A stretch of DNA of 64,000 nucleotides from Promethearchaeota archaeon (GTDB lineage: Archaea; Asgardarchaeota; Lokiarchaeia; Sigyniarchaeales; SOKP01), in the NCBI GenBank assembly GCA_030606485.1, contig JAUWGH010000007.1:1-64000 (forward strand), in the 5' to 3' direction. Below are positions 28,219-37,637 of the stretch, in pieces (the first letter of the stretch is position 1; each line of letters opens with the position of its first letter). Under the pieces are notes generated by a model, which was given only the letters and a program-made list of their open reading frames with translations, made no database searches and had not been told where the DNA came from. The position numbers and the translations under genes were made by a program.

Positions 28219-28336
28219 AGTTACAGTTTCACATATTTAGCGTAAAGTAATTAAAATTTCATTTAAATCAGAAATAACTTAAATAAAAAATTAAAAAAGA
28301 AATGTTAAATAAAATAATATCTGAGGTTTAAAAATA

Positions 28337-29527
28337 ATGGATGAAATTATAGAAAAAGCAAAAGAACATTTCGAAATAATAGTAAGAGAGCAGTTAGAAA
28401 GAGTAAAAAGGTTAAAAAGTGAAAAGGATTGGATTGATTATTCTAAGTTAAAACCCATTATTATAGGGATTGTTGGAGGAGATGGTATTGGTCCTGAAAT
28501 TTCAAAGCATGCTAAAACAATATTTGAATTTCTTTTACAAGACGAGGTAAAAGATGGCAAAGTTGAATTGAGAGAAATTGAAGGATTAACAATTGAAAAT
28601 AGAGCAAAAGTAATGAAGGCAATACCAGATGATATTCTTGAAGAAATTAAAAAATGTCACGTTCTGTTAAAAGGTCCTACAACGACTCCTAGAAAGGGAG
28701 ATAAATGGCCTAACATTGAAAGCGCTAATGTATCAATGCGCCGTGAATTAGATCTTTTTGCAAATGTACGCCCCGTGAAAGTTCCCGAACTTGGTATTGA
28801 TTGGATGTTTTTCCGAGAAAATACTGAAGGAGCTTATATTTTAGGATCCAAAGGGGTAAACATCACTGAAGATCTCTCATTTGATTTTAAAGTAATTACA
28901 ACACAAGGAGCAGATCGTATAATCAGGCTAGCTTTTGATTATGCTAAAAAGAATAATATTAATAGAGTCACAGTTGTGACTAAAGCTAATGTAGTAAAAG
29001 CAACTGACGGGAAATTTCTTGACATGGCTGAAAAAATTGCTAAGGAATATCCCGAAGTTGAATGGGACGATTGGTATATTGACATTATGACTGCAAAATT
29101 AATAGACCCCGCTCGTCAATCTCAATTTAAGGTATTAGTAGCTCCCAATCTATATGGGGACATTATTACCGATGAGGCTGCACAAATCCAAGGTGGCGTT
29201 GGAACGGCAGGTAGTGCTAATATAGGTAAGAGATACTCCATGTTTGAAGCAATTCATGGATCAGCTCCACGTATGGTTGAAGAAGGTCGCTTAAAATATG
29301 CTAATCCCTCAAGTCTAATAAAAGCTTCAGCATTATTACTTAATCATATAGGTTTCATAGAAAAGGCGAAGAAATTGGAAATGACACTTGATATATGCGC
29401 AACATATGAGAAGAAATTAGTAATAACGGGAAGATCAAATGGCGCAACTGGGGAAGTTTTTGCAAAATATATAATGGAAACTCTCCAACATCTAAATTTA
29501 GAGGAAAAATGGAAAAGTTATCAATAG
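28337..29527 (+). CDS. icd: Isocitrate dehydrogenase (isocitrate/isopropylmalate family)
   Basis: A 396-residue beta-decarboxylating dehydrogenase. The substrate-binding SANVSMRRELDLFANVRPV near residue 133 (S, N and R ligands), catalytic Tyr in ENTEGAY, the Lys of TVVTKANVVKATDG and the metal-binding GDIITDEAAQ near residue 275 are intact. The cofactor-loop position after HGSAP reads RM rather than the usual KY (NADP) or DI (NAD), so the coenzyme is uncertain. The location after acn-aclBA favours isocitrate over isopropylmalate or homoisocitrate. A GAGGT precedes the ATG. The N-terminal 30 residues are a helical extension. Confidence 0.88.
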   Translation: MDEIIEKAKEHFEIIVREQLERVKRLKSEKDWIDYSKLKPIIIGIVGGDGIGPEISKHAKTIFEFLLQDEVKDGKVELREIEGLTIENRAKVMKAIPDDILEEIKKCHVLLKGPTTTPRKGDKWPNIESANVSMRRELDLFANVRPVKVPELGIDWMFFRENTEGAYILGSKGVNITEDLSFDFKVITTQGADRIIRLAFDYAKKNNINRVTVVTKANVVKATDGKFLDMAEKIAKEYPEVEWDDWYIDIMTAKLIDPARQSQFKVLVAPNLYGDIITDEAAQIQGGVGTAGSANIGKRYSMFEAIHGSAPRMVEEGRLKYANPSSLIKASALLLNHIGFIEKAKKLEMTLDICATYEKKLVITGRSNGATGEVFAKYIMETLQHLNLEEKWKSYQ

Positions 29528-29637
29528 ATTTAGAAATATTTCAAGAATTATTATATTTTATAAAATGTTTTTTTAATGAAAGAACTCTCTATTTAAAATT
29601 TTAATAATTTACAATAAGAAAAACAAGGAAAACAAAA

Positions 29638-30996
29638 ATGCCTAAAAAAAAAATAATTATAATAGGAGCACTTGGAATGGATTTTCATATTTTTAACACT
29701 GTCTTTAAAGATAATGAGGAATATGAGGTGATTGCATTTACAATTGCAGGAGAACAGAATATTGGAACAACTGAAGATGCAGAGAGAAAATATCCAGCTG
29801 AACTTGCAGGGAAATTATATCCTAATGGAATTCTAATGGTAACAGAGGTAAAATTGGAAGAATTAATTAAAACATATAAAGTAGATGAGGTGGTTTTTGC
29901 ATATTCTGATGTCTCACATGAAGAAGTCATGCATAAAGCTTCACGAGCTCTTGCTTCAGGAGGAGATTATCGTTTAATTTCAGGTAGAAATACTATGATT
30001 AAAGCTAATAAACCAATTATTTCAATTTGTGCTGTAAGGACTGGATGTGGGAAAAGTCAAGTATCTAGGGCTGTATATCGCTATTTAAAAAATAGAGGTT
30101 ATAAAGTTGTTGCGATCCGCGAACCAATGCCTTATGGAAATTTAATTGAACAAAATGTAATGCGTTTTGAAACTTATGAGGACTTGGATAAATTTAAATG
30201 CACTATTGAAGAGCGAGAAGAATATGAACCGTATATTAAACAAAGATTGGTAATTTATTCTGGAGTTGATTATGAAAAAATTATTCGGGAAGCAGAAAAA
30301 GAAGCAGATGTAATTATTTTCGATGGAGGCAATAACGAAATATCTTTCTATATTCCGGATTTACTTTTTGTTGTTGTAGATCCACTAAGACCCGGCCATG
30401 AAACGAAATATTATCCAGGGGAAGTAAACGCACGGATGGCAGATGCATTTGTTATTAACAAAATGAATAGTGCAAAAATAGAAGATGTTTTAAAAGTTGA
30501 AAAAAATCTCCAAGATTTAAATCCTGATGCGAAAAAGATTTTTACAAATTCTGTTGTTAGCTTAGAAAATTCTTATAACTTGAATGGTAAAAAAGTAATT
30601 GTAGTTGAAGACGGTCCTACTCTAACCCATGGGGGTATGTCGTATGGGGCAGGGTATGTCGCGGCAAAAAATAAAGGAGCTGTTATTATTGACCCAAAAC
30701 CTTATCTCACGGGTACATTGATAGAAATTTTTAAAGAATTCCCCCAAATTAAAGAAATTGTGCCTGCAATGGGATATAATGATCAACAAATAAAAGCTAT
30801 GGAAGAAACGCTTAATAAATCAAAATGTGATCTTATTGTTAATGGGAGTCCAATTGATCTTGCGAAGTTAATTAATTGTAACAAACCAATAGTTAGAGTC
30901 ACTTATGATATAGAAGCGGTAAGTAGTCCTACAATTGAGGAAGTTCTTGATGAATTCATTCAAAAGTTTTTAAAAAAACAAAACGGTAAAAATTAA
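29638..30996 (+). CDS. COG2403-type P-loop GTPase/ligase-like protein (cyclic 2,3-diphosphoglycerate synthetase relative)
   Basis: A 452-residue protein with an N-terminal Rossmann-like domain (IIIGALGMDFHIFN) and a P-loop domain whose Walker A-like CAVRTGCGKSQVSR is near residue 135, followed by IIFDGGNNEISFYIPDLL. It matches the family annotated as predicted GTPase or cyclic 2,3-diphosphoglycerate synthetase-like. Such genes are often found beside carbamate kinase and carbamoyltransferase genes, both of which lie 6-8 kb downstream here, so a link to carbamoyl phosphate metabolism is plausible though unproven. The start ATG follows AAGGAAAACAAAA. Confidence 0.75.
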   Translation: MPKKKIIIIGALGMDFHIFNTVFKDNEEYEVIAFTIAGEQNIGTTEDAERKYPAELAGKLYPNGILMVTEVKLEELIKTYKVDEVVFAYSDVSHEEVMHKASRALASGGDYRLISGRNTMIKANKPIISICAVRTGCGKSQVSRAVYRYLKNRGYKVVAIREPMPYGNLIEQNVMRFETYEDLDKFKCTIEEREEYEPYIKQRLVIYSGVDYEKIIREAEKEADVIIFDGGNNEISFYIPDLLFVVVDPLRPGHETKYYPGEVNARMADAFVINKMNSAKIEDVLKVEKNLQDLNPDAKKIFTNSVVSLENSYNLNGKKVIVVEDGPTLTHGGMSYGAGYVAAKNKGAVIIDPKPYLTGTLIEIFKEFPQIKEIVPAMGYNDQQIKAMEETLNKSKCDLIVNGSPIDLAKLINCNKPIVRVTYDIEAVSSPTIEEVLDEFIQKFLKKQNGKN

Positions 30997-31095
30997 AAAA
31001 AAAGAGAAAGAACAGAATTCAAATAGAAGTCCTATTGTTAATTAATAATTATTATTTTTTATTTTTTATAAGACAAATTTGAAGAAATTAATAGA

Positions 31096-33285
31096 ATGAA
31101 AATGTTGATTTTAGTAGAAAAAAAATATGAATTAAAAAAAATAGCAAGAGGTTATACAAATCGGACCCTTTATATCAATTTAACAAAAAATGAAATCGTA
31201 ATTAAACCAATTACCAATGAAATGAAAGATAGATTTATTGGTGGCAAAGGATTCGATCTTTGGCTTATGTGGAATGCTCTACCTAAAGACCGAATTGTAA
31301 AATGGGATGATCCAGAAAATGAAATTTGTATCTCATCTGGTCCGCTTGGAGGTAACACATTTTACCCGGGTTCTGGAAAATCAATAGTCACAACAATATC
31401 TCCATTAACAGGTATAATAATTGATAGTAATGTTGGTGGTTATTTTGGGCCATATTTGAAATTTTCTGGATTTGATGCACTGGAAATTCATGGAAAAGCA
31501 AAACAAGAAATCATAATTTTTATTGATGGAATAAATGGAATTATTCGCATTGAAGAAATAAATGATTTTGAAAATCTTTCAAATGACTCTCATTTACTCA
31601 CGCAACAATTAACGGAAAAATATGCAAAAGATGAAAATGAAAAAACTCAAATTTCTGTTGTAAGTACTGGTCCAGCTTCTAAACATACCAAATGGGGAAT
31701 GTTAAATTTCTCTTGGTATAGTCGCAAGCGTAAATGGGCTTCATGTAAACAAGCAGGACGCGGTGGAGTTGGAACTGTCTTTGCTGATAAAAATATCAAA
31801 GCTTTAATTTGTCGGTCTCCAAAAGTTGATTTAAAAATAAATAATCCAGCAGATTTTGATACAGCTCGTAAGATCGGTAAAAAATATAACCAAGAGATTA
31901 TTAAATATGATCCAATACAAAATGAAATGAGATCTGTGGGAACAGGACATCTCCCAGGGATCATGAATGTATATGATCTTCTCCCAACTGAAAATTTTCG
32001 TTTTGGGTCTCATAAGGTAATAAAAGATAATAAAATTCCTCTCAATCGAGAAACATGGCGTAAAATCTTTTCTGGGGAATCTGGTAGTGATGGTTGTTGG
32101 TTTGGTTGTACACTCAGTTGTTCCCACTATTGTAGGGGGCATAAAGTAATAACTGGTCCTTATAAAGATCAAAAAGTTATTGTAGATGGTCCGGATTATG
32201 AAACTATTGCAGGTTGCGGTCCAAACTGGGGTGTGTGGGACCCCAAATGGTTATTAGAAACAAATTTCTACTGTGATACATATGGTCTCGATACAATCTC
32301 TGTAGGAACAGGAATTGCTTTTGTTATGGAATGTTATGAAGCTGGAATTTTAAATAAAGAAATCACTAATGGACTAGAACTTAATTTTGGTAATGCTTTT
32401 GCTGCTTTAGAACTAATCCATCAAATGGCTGAAGGGAAAGGGTTTGGTTTAATTGTAGGACAAGGTATTCATATAATGAAAAACATTTTTGCTGAGAAAT
32501 ATGGAGCAGATCCTAAATTTCTTCATGATATTGGTATGGAACATAAAGGTTTAGAATTCTCTGAATATGTTACCAAAGAATCATTGGCTCAACAAGGAGG
32601 ATATGGACTTACTCTAAAAGGACCGCAACATGATGAGGCATGGTTAATATTTGAAGATATGGTTAGAAAATCTATTCCAACATTTGAAGACAAGGCTAAA
32701 GCATTATGTTGGTTTCCTTTCTGGAGAACATGGTTCTCATTAAATGGACTTTGTAAATTACCATGGAATGATGTTCAACCACCAAATAATGTTGAATATC
32801 CTGTTAGAGACCCAAAAACTAAAGAACTTGTCCGTGCAAGGATTCCAAACCATGTTGAGTGGTATTCAGAATATTTTTCAGCTGTAACTGGTCGCAAATC
32901 TACTCCTAAGGATCTTATTAGAATGTCTGAGCGAGTGTATAACTTTCAGAGAATTTTTAATATCCGACAAGGTAAGGGTCTTCGAGAACATGATTCCAAT
33001 TTACCCTATAGAGCTGTTGGTCCTGTAACACCTATTGAATATGAGAGTCGTTTAGAGAGATATGATGATCAAATTAAAGATATTGGAATTGATATTAAAG
33101 GAAAAACAACAGAAGAAAAAATTAGGATTCTACGGGAGTATCGAGAAAAACAATATGAAATGCTCCAAGATGCTGTTTATAAACAACGTGGCTGGAATAA
33201 TAAGGGTTGTCCAACGATTGAAAAAGCCAAAGAATTAGGAATTGCATATGATGATGTTATTTCTGTGATTCTTCCCTATCAATAA
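31096..33285 (+). CDS. Aldehyde:ferredoxin oxidoreductase (tungsten/molybdopterin)
   Basis: A 729-residue AOR-family enzyme that oxidises aldehydes to carboxylates and reduces ferredoxin, using a tungstopterin and a [4Fe-4S] cluster. The N-terminal domain YTNRTLYINLTKNE...FIGGKGFDLWL and the SGPLGGNTFYPGSGKS pterin-binding segment are typical. The cluster cysteines are in CWFGCTLSC near residue 333 (CX3CX3C, where classical AORs have CX2CX3C), with a fourth likely in NGLCKLPW near 553. The GLDTISVG segment near 393 is conserved. At about 100 residues above the classical 605-residue AOR, it belongs to a longer subfamily of unknown substrate. The neighbours suggest amino-acid-derived aldehydes. 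Confidence 0.9.
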   Translation: MKMLILVEKKYELKKIARGYTNRTLYINLTKNEIVIKPITNEMKDRFIGGKGFDLWLMWNALPKDRIVKWDDPENEICISSGPLGGNTFYPGSGKSIVTTISPLTGIIIDSNVGGYFGPYLKFSGFDALEIHGKAKQEIIIFIDGINGIIRIEEINDFENLSNDSHLLTQQLTEKYAKDENEKTQISVVSTGPASKHTKWGMLNFSWYSRKRKWASCKQAGRGGVGTVFADKNIKALICRSPKVDLKINNPADFDTARKIGKKYNQEIIKYDPIQNEMRSVGTGHLPGIMNVYDLLPTENFRFGSHKVIKDNKIPLNRETWRKIFSGESGSDGCWFGCTLSCSHYCRGHKVITGPYKDQKVIVDGPDYETIAGCGPNWGVWDPKWLLETNFYCDTYGLDTISVGTGIAFVMECYEAGILNKEITNGLELNFGNAFAALELIHQMAEGKGFGLIVGQGIHIMKNIFAEKYGADPKFLHDIGMEHKGLEFSEYVTKESLAQQGGYGLTLKGPQHDEAWLIFEDMVRKSIPTFEDKAKALCWFPFWRTWFSLNGLCKLPWNDVQPPNNVEYPVRDPKTKELVRARIPNHVEWYSEYFSAVTGRKSTPKDLIRMSERVYNFQRIFNIRQGKGLREHDSNLPYRAVGPVTPIEYESRLERYDDQIKDIGIDIKGKTTEEKIRILREYREKQYEMLQDAVYKQRGWNNKGCPTIEKAKELGIAYDDVISVILPYQ

Positions 33286-33326
33286 AATAAATAGAATAAA
33301 AAATCTTATCAGAAAATTGAGTTTTG

Positions 33327-35414
33327 ATGGAAAATATAACTAATCATCCCATCCTCAAGATACCTAAAAGAAAATTAGTTAATTTTAGTTTTAATGGGAA
33401 AAAATTAACGGGGTTTGAAGGAATGGTGATTTCCTCAGCTCTCTTTATGAATAAAATCAAAATTTTTGGTCATCATGTAAAAGATAACAGCCCTCAAGGT
33501 ATTTTTTGTTCTAATGGGCAGTGTGCTCAATGCACAGTTATTGTCAATGGCAAACCTGTAAAATCTTGCATGACTCCACTTGCAGACGGCATGATAATAG
33601 AAAGCTGTGAAGGTTTGCCGGAATTACCTGATGATGATAAATTGGTCTCAGTGGGAGATCCACCAATAATAGAAACTCAAGTGTTAATAATAGGTGCTGG
33701 ACCTGCTGGTCTTTCAGCCTGTCAAATCCTTGGAGAAAAAGGGGTTCAAGTAATTATAATTGATGATAAAGACAGACCTGGTGGAAAATTAGTCCTTCAA
33801 ACTCATAAATTTTTTGGCTCTCAAGAAGATGTATATGCAGGTAAACGAGGCATTGATATTGCAGAAATTCTCAGCGAGGCAGTTCACTCCTTATCTAATG
33901 TGGATGTTTGGCTTAACAGCACTGCTTTAGCTGTTTTTAGCGATGGTTTGATTGGCATATTAAAAAATAATGAAGAATATATAATAGTAAAGCCAAAATA
34001 TCTCTTAGTAGCTACAGGGGCAAGAGAACAAATGCTAGTATTTCCAGGGAATACCCTTCCAGGAGTGTATGGTGCTGGTGCATTTCAGACCTTGGTTAAT
34101 CGGGATTTAATTAAAGCTGCAGAACGTATTTTCATCGTAGGTGGCGGTAATGTCGGATTAATTGCAGGATATCATGCACTCCAAGCTGGAATTGAAGTTA
34201 TTGGCTTGATTGAAGCATTACCTCAATGTAGTGGATACAAAGTTCATGAAGATAAACTTAGATTCTTAGATGTTCCGGTTTATACCAGTCATACAATATT
34301 ATCTGCAAATGGAGATAATCAAGTAGAATCTATTACTATTGGACAAATAGATAAAAATTTTAATATTATTTCTGGAACTGAAAGAACTTTCGCTTGTGAT
34401 GCTATTTTAATTGCAGTTGGCTTAAACCCAGTAGATGAATTCTATCATAAAGCTAAGGAATATGGATTGAAAGTTTGGGTGGCTGGTGATGCTCAAGAGA
34501 TAGCAGAGGCATCTACAGCAATTTTTACTGGTAAAATTGAAGGAATTAAAATATTAAAGGAAATGAGACTTAATACAATAGATAATCTTGATAAACTTGA
34601 AGAAAAAGCAAGTATTATGAAATTAAAACCCCTTCCTCCAGTTCAAATAGATGTTCCAGATATAGAAGAAGGAATCTTTCCTGTTTTCCATTGCAATCAA
34701 GAAATCCCATGCAATCCTTGCACTTCTGTATGCCCTCAAAAGCAGATTGAAACGATTGATGATTCAATAATGCAATTACCATATTTTAAAGGGGAGAAAG
34801 AATGCACTGGTTGTGGACGATGCGTAGCTGTATGCCCTGGTTTAGCAGTAACTTTAATTGATTATCGTAAGGATAAAAACAATCCAATTGTTACTTTTCC
34901 ATTTGAAATGACAATTGAAAAGTTAAAGGTGGATCAAATAATCACAGTAGTTGGAAATCATGGCGAATTAGGCCAATTTAAAGTAATTAAGTCTAGAATT
35001 ATTAAAGAGTTTCCACTCACTCAACTTGTATCCATCAAATTAACATCTAAAATTGCTAAATATGCCGTGGGTATTAGATTACAACCATCAATTGTTAGAG
35101 AACCTTTAGAACTTTACTATAAACACCCTCTTGCTAATGATACCATTGTATGTCGATGTGAACGAGTAACAGTTGGTGAAATCAGAAAATGGATACATAA
35201 AGGAATAACTGATTTTAATGAGCTTAAAGCTTTAACTCAAGTTGGAATGGGAGCATGTGGAGGCAAAACATGCACTCCTCTTATTTATCGCATCTTCAGT
35301 GAAGAAGGAGTATCTCTTGATGAAATTACCCCCGGAACATTACGTCCTTTATTAATAGAAGTCCCCATGGGTCTTTTTGCTCGAACAAAGGAGGAGGATA
35401 AATATAGAATATGA
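33327..35414 (+). CDS. HcnAB/proline-dehydrogenase-alpha-type multi-cofactor oxidoreductase
   Basis: A 695-residue fusion. Near residues 60-90 is a plant-type [2Fe-2S] domain (CSNGQCAQC...C), as in HcnA. Then comes a pyridine-nucleotide-disulphide-type flavoprotein with FAD GAGPAGLSA near 123 and NAD GGGNVGLIAG near 272. A ferredoxin segment has CNPCTSVCP and CTGCGRCVAVCPG near 465-500. The C-terminal BFD-like [2Fe-2S] domain has VCRCERVT near 608 and CGGKTCTP. This combines in one chain what the hydrogen cyanide synthase, opine oxidase and dye-linked proline dehydrogenase systems spread over two or three subunits. It passes electrons from the DAO partner encoded next. ATG 33327 is preferred to TTG 33324. 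Confidence 0.88.
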   Translation: MENITNHPILKIPKRKLVNFSFNGKKLTGFEGMVISSALFMNKIKIFGHHVKDNSPQGIFCSNGQCAQCTVIVNGKPVKSCMTPLADGMIIESCEGLPELPDDDKLVSVGDPPIIETQVLIIGAGPAGLSACQILGEKGVQVIIIDDKDRPGGKLVLQTHKFFGSQEDVYAGKRGIDIAEILSEAVHSLSNVDVWLNSTALAVFSDGLIGILKNNEEYIIVKPKYLLVATGAREQMLVFPGNTLPGVYGAGAFQTLVNRDLIKAAERIFIVGGGNVGLIAGYHALQAGIEVIGLIEALPQCSGYKVHEDKLRFLDVPVYTSHTILSANGDNQVESITIGQIDKNFNIISGTERTFACDAILIAVGLNPVDEFYHKAKEYGLKVWVAGDAQEIAEASTAIFTGKIEGIKILKEMRLNTIDNLDKLEEKASIMKLKPLPPVQIDVPDIEEGIFPVFHCNQEIPCNPCTSVCPQKQIETIDDSIMQLPYFKGEKECTGCGRCVAVCPGLAVTLIDYRKDKNNPIVTFPFEMTIEKLKVDQIITVVGNHGELGQFKVIKSRIIKEFPLTQLVSIKLTSKIAKYAVGIRLQPSIVREPLELYYKHPLANDTIVCRCERVTVGEIRKWIHKGITDFNELKALTQVGMGACGGKTCTPLIYRIFSEEGVSLDEITPGTLRPLLIEVPMGLFARTKEEDKYRI

Positions 35415-36567
35415 TGTAATTATAATAGGTTCGGGAAGTATTGGAGTTCCAACTGCATTAGCCACAGCTCATGATGGACTTAAAACACTCGTTATTGAAG
35501 TATTACCTTCTGTTGCTCAAGGAGACAATAAACATGCAATTGGTGGAATTCGAGCAACTCATTCACAAAAAAGTAAAATCTGGATTTGCCAAAGATCCAT
35601 AGAAATCTTTTCTACTTGGAAAAAGAAGTACGGGGATGATATTTGGTGGGATGAAGGGGGTTATGTTTTTATAGCATTTACAGAAGAACAAGAGAAATTG
35701 CTAAAAGACACTGTTGATCTTCAAAAAAAATATGGCTTAAATATTGAATATGTTGGTGCGGAAAAAATTAAGGAACTTATACCTGGTATTAATGATCAAG
35801 GGTTATTGGGTGGAACTTTTAGCCCTAAAGATGGAAATGCTTCCCCTTTATTAGCCTTACATTCCTTTTTTCGGCAGTCAATAAATTGGGGGGCAGAATA
35901 TAAATTTAAAGAAGAAGTTATTGATATTTTAAAAGATAATAAGAAAGTAACTGCTGTTAAAACTATAAAGGGCACCTATAAAACAAAAAATATTATTAAT
36001 GCAGCTGGAGCTCTTGCAAAAAAGATTGGTCAAATGGCTGGGATCGATATACCCATGCAACCTGATTCTCATGAAGCTGGAATTACTGAACCTATTAAAA
36101 AATTTTTTTCACCCATGGTTGTTGATATACAACCCTTCATAGATCCTAAATTTGGAAATTCAAAAAATTATTATTTCTATCAGAATAAAGAAGGACAAAT
36201 TATTTTCTGCCTTACTCCTGATCCAAGCAAATTTGGCACAGATCGAAGAGAAACAAGTTCCTTCTTACCGCAAATCTCAAAAAGGATGATTAAACTTTTA
36301 CCTCGTTTGCGCAATATAAAAATAAGACGAACATGGCGTGGGTTATACCCAATGACTCTTGATGGAAATCCTATTATTGGACCTGTTAATGGCCTTAAAG
36401 GATATATTAATGCAGTTGGGATGTGTGGACAAGGCTTTATGCTTGGTCCCGGGGTGGGGGAACTTCTAAGTCGTCTTTTAACTAGAAAAATTAATTCTCA
36501 AGATAATGAAATTCTTGAAGATCTTTCATTATATCGAAATTTTTATCAAGTAGAAAATTTTAAGTAA
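35404..36567 (+). CDS. DAO-family FAD amino-acid oxidoreductase (HcnC/SoxB/PDH-beta type), probable AUA start
   Basis: A 387-residue flavoprotein: EYDVIIIGSGSIGVPTALA is the FAD beta-alpha-beta at the very start, with GGIRATHS near residue 50 and the closing RTWRGLYPMTLDGNPIIGP...GQGFMLGPGVGELL of the DAO family. It should oxidise a glycine-, sarcosine-, proline- or opine-like substrate and hand electrons to the preceding subunit. The track start TTG 35377 lies before a very strong AAGGAGGAGG (35388-35397), so the true start should be downstream; in frame the properly spaced codon is AUA 35404, overlapping the upstream gene by 11 bases. No ATG, GTG or TTG in frame fits. Confidence 0.85.
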   Translation: MEYDVIIIGSGSIGVPTALATAHDGLKTLVIEVLPSVAQGDNKHAIGGIRATHSQKSKIWICQRSIEIFSTWKKKYGDDIWWDEGGYVFIAFTEEQEKLLKDTVDLQKKYGLNIEYVGAEKIKELIPGINDQGLLGGTFSPKDGNASPLLALHSFFRQSINWGAEYKFKEEVIDILKDNKKVTAVKTIKGTYKTKNIINAAGALAKKIGQMAGIDIPMQPDSHEAGITEPIKKFFSPMVVDIQPFIDPKFGNSKNYYFYQNKEGQIIFCLTPDPSKFGTDRRETSSFLPQISKRMIKLLPRLRNIKIRRTWRGLYPMTLDGNPIIGPVNGLKGYINAVGMCGQGFMLGPGVGELLSRLLTRKINSQDNEILEDLSLYRNFYQVENFK

Positions 36568-36669
36568 AAATTTAAATAAAAAAATTATGGTATTACTCAA
36601 GTTAATAATTAAAGTAGAAAAATTATGATAATAAATAATTAAAATTAATGAAATTAGTGGTGCAGAAAA

Positions 36670-37602
36670 ATGACACGACATTTATTAAAGATCTCTGATT
36701 TCACAAAAGAGGAATCCGAGAAAATTATTAATAAAGCAATTGAAATCAAGGCAAATATGGAAAAATATAGTAATATTTTAAAAAACAAAACCCTTTTAAT
36801 GCTTTTTGAGAAACCATCTTTAAGAACTCGTATTTCTTTTGAAACGGGAATGGAACAACTTGGTGGCCATGCAATTTTTTATTCAATAAAAGATTCTCCT
36901 CTTGGAAAGAAAGAGAATATACATGATACAGCAAAAGTTGCCTCAAGATTTGTTGATTTAATTGCTGCTCGGGTTTTTAAAAGGGAGGATATTCGTGAAC
37001 TGGCAAAACATTCAAATGTTCCCGTTATAAATATGTTGGATGATTTCGCCCACCCTTGTCAAATTCTCAGCGATTTTCAAACTATTAAAGAGAAAAAAAA
37101 TCGTCTTAAAGACTTGAAACTCTCATATTTTGGAGATGCTCATAATAATGTTACCTATGACCTTATGAGGATGACTGCAATGTTTGGTTTAAGAATGGAT
37201 GTTGCTTGTCCCAAGGGTGTGGAGTATTCCCCTGAACAAGAAGTTCTGGATGAGGTTGCAGAACTTTCAAGGAATACTGGAGCCGAAGTAAGTATAATTA
37301 ATAATGCAATGGAAGCCGCAAAGGAATCTGATATTGTTTATACCGATTCATGGATGTCTTATGGAATTCCAGAAGAGCAAGAAGAGGAAAGAAAGAAAAT
37401 TTTTATGCCTTATCAAGTAACCTCCAATGTTATGTCAGCAGCAAAATTAGATGCAATTTTTATGAATTGTCTACCCGCAATGCGAGGATATGAACAGACT
37501 ACCGATGTTATTGACGGTTCTCAATCTATAGTATTTGATCAAGCAGAAAATCGCTTGCATGCGCAAAAAGCAATAATATTATTTTTACTAGACAAATTTT
37601 AA
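36670..37602 (+). CDS. Ornithine carbamoyltransferase-like protein
   Basis: A 310-residue aspartate/ornithine carbamoyltransferase-family enzyme. The carbamoyl-phosphate loop is FEKPSLRTRISFE near residue 48 (SLRTR instead of STRTR) with HPCQ near 124, and a DSWMSYG ornithine-type segment near 226. In the HCLPA motif the histidine is replaced by Asn (NCLPAMRG). With carbamate kinase next to it and ornithine aminotransferase behind, the likely direction is catabolic: citrulline plus phosphate to ornithine plus carbamoyl phosphate. The amino-group substrate could be different given the changed residues. Confidence 0.82.
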   Translation: MTRHLLKISDFTKEESEKIINKAIEIKANMEKYSNILKNKTLLMLFEKPSLRTRISFETGMEQLGGHAIFYSIKDSPLGKKENIHDTAKVASRFVDLIAARVFKREDIRELAKHSNVPVINMLDDFAHPCQILSDFQTIKEKKNRLKDLKLSYFGDAHNNVTYDLMRMTAMFGLRMDVACPKGVEYSPEQEVLDEVAELSRNTGAEVSIINNAMEAAKESDIVYTDSWMSYGIPEEQEEERKKIFMPYQVTSNVMSAAKLDAIFMNCLPAMRGYEQTTDVIDGSQSIVFDQAENRLHAQKAIILFLLDKF

Positions 37603-37637
37603 AAAAAGAATTGCATACATTTTGGAGAAAAATTGTT

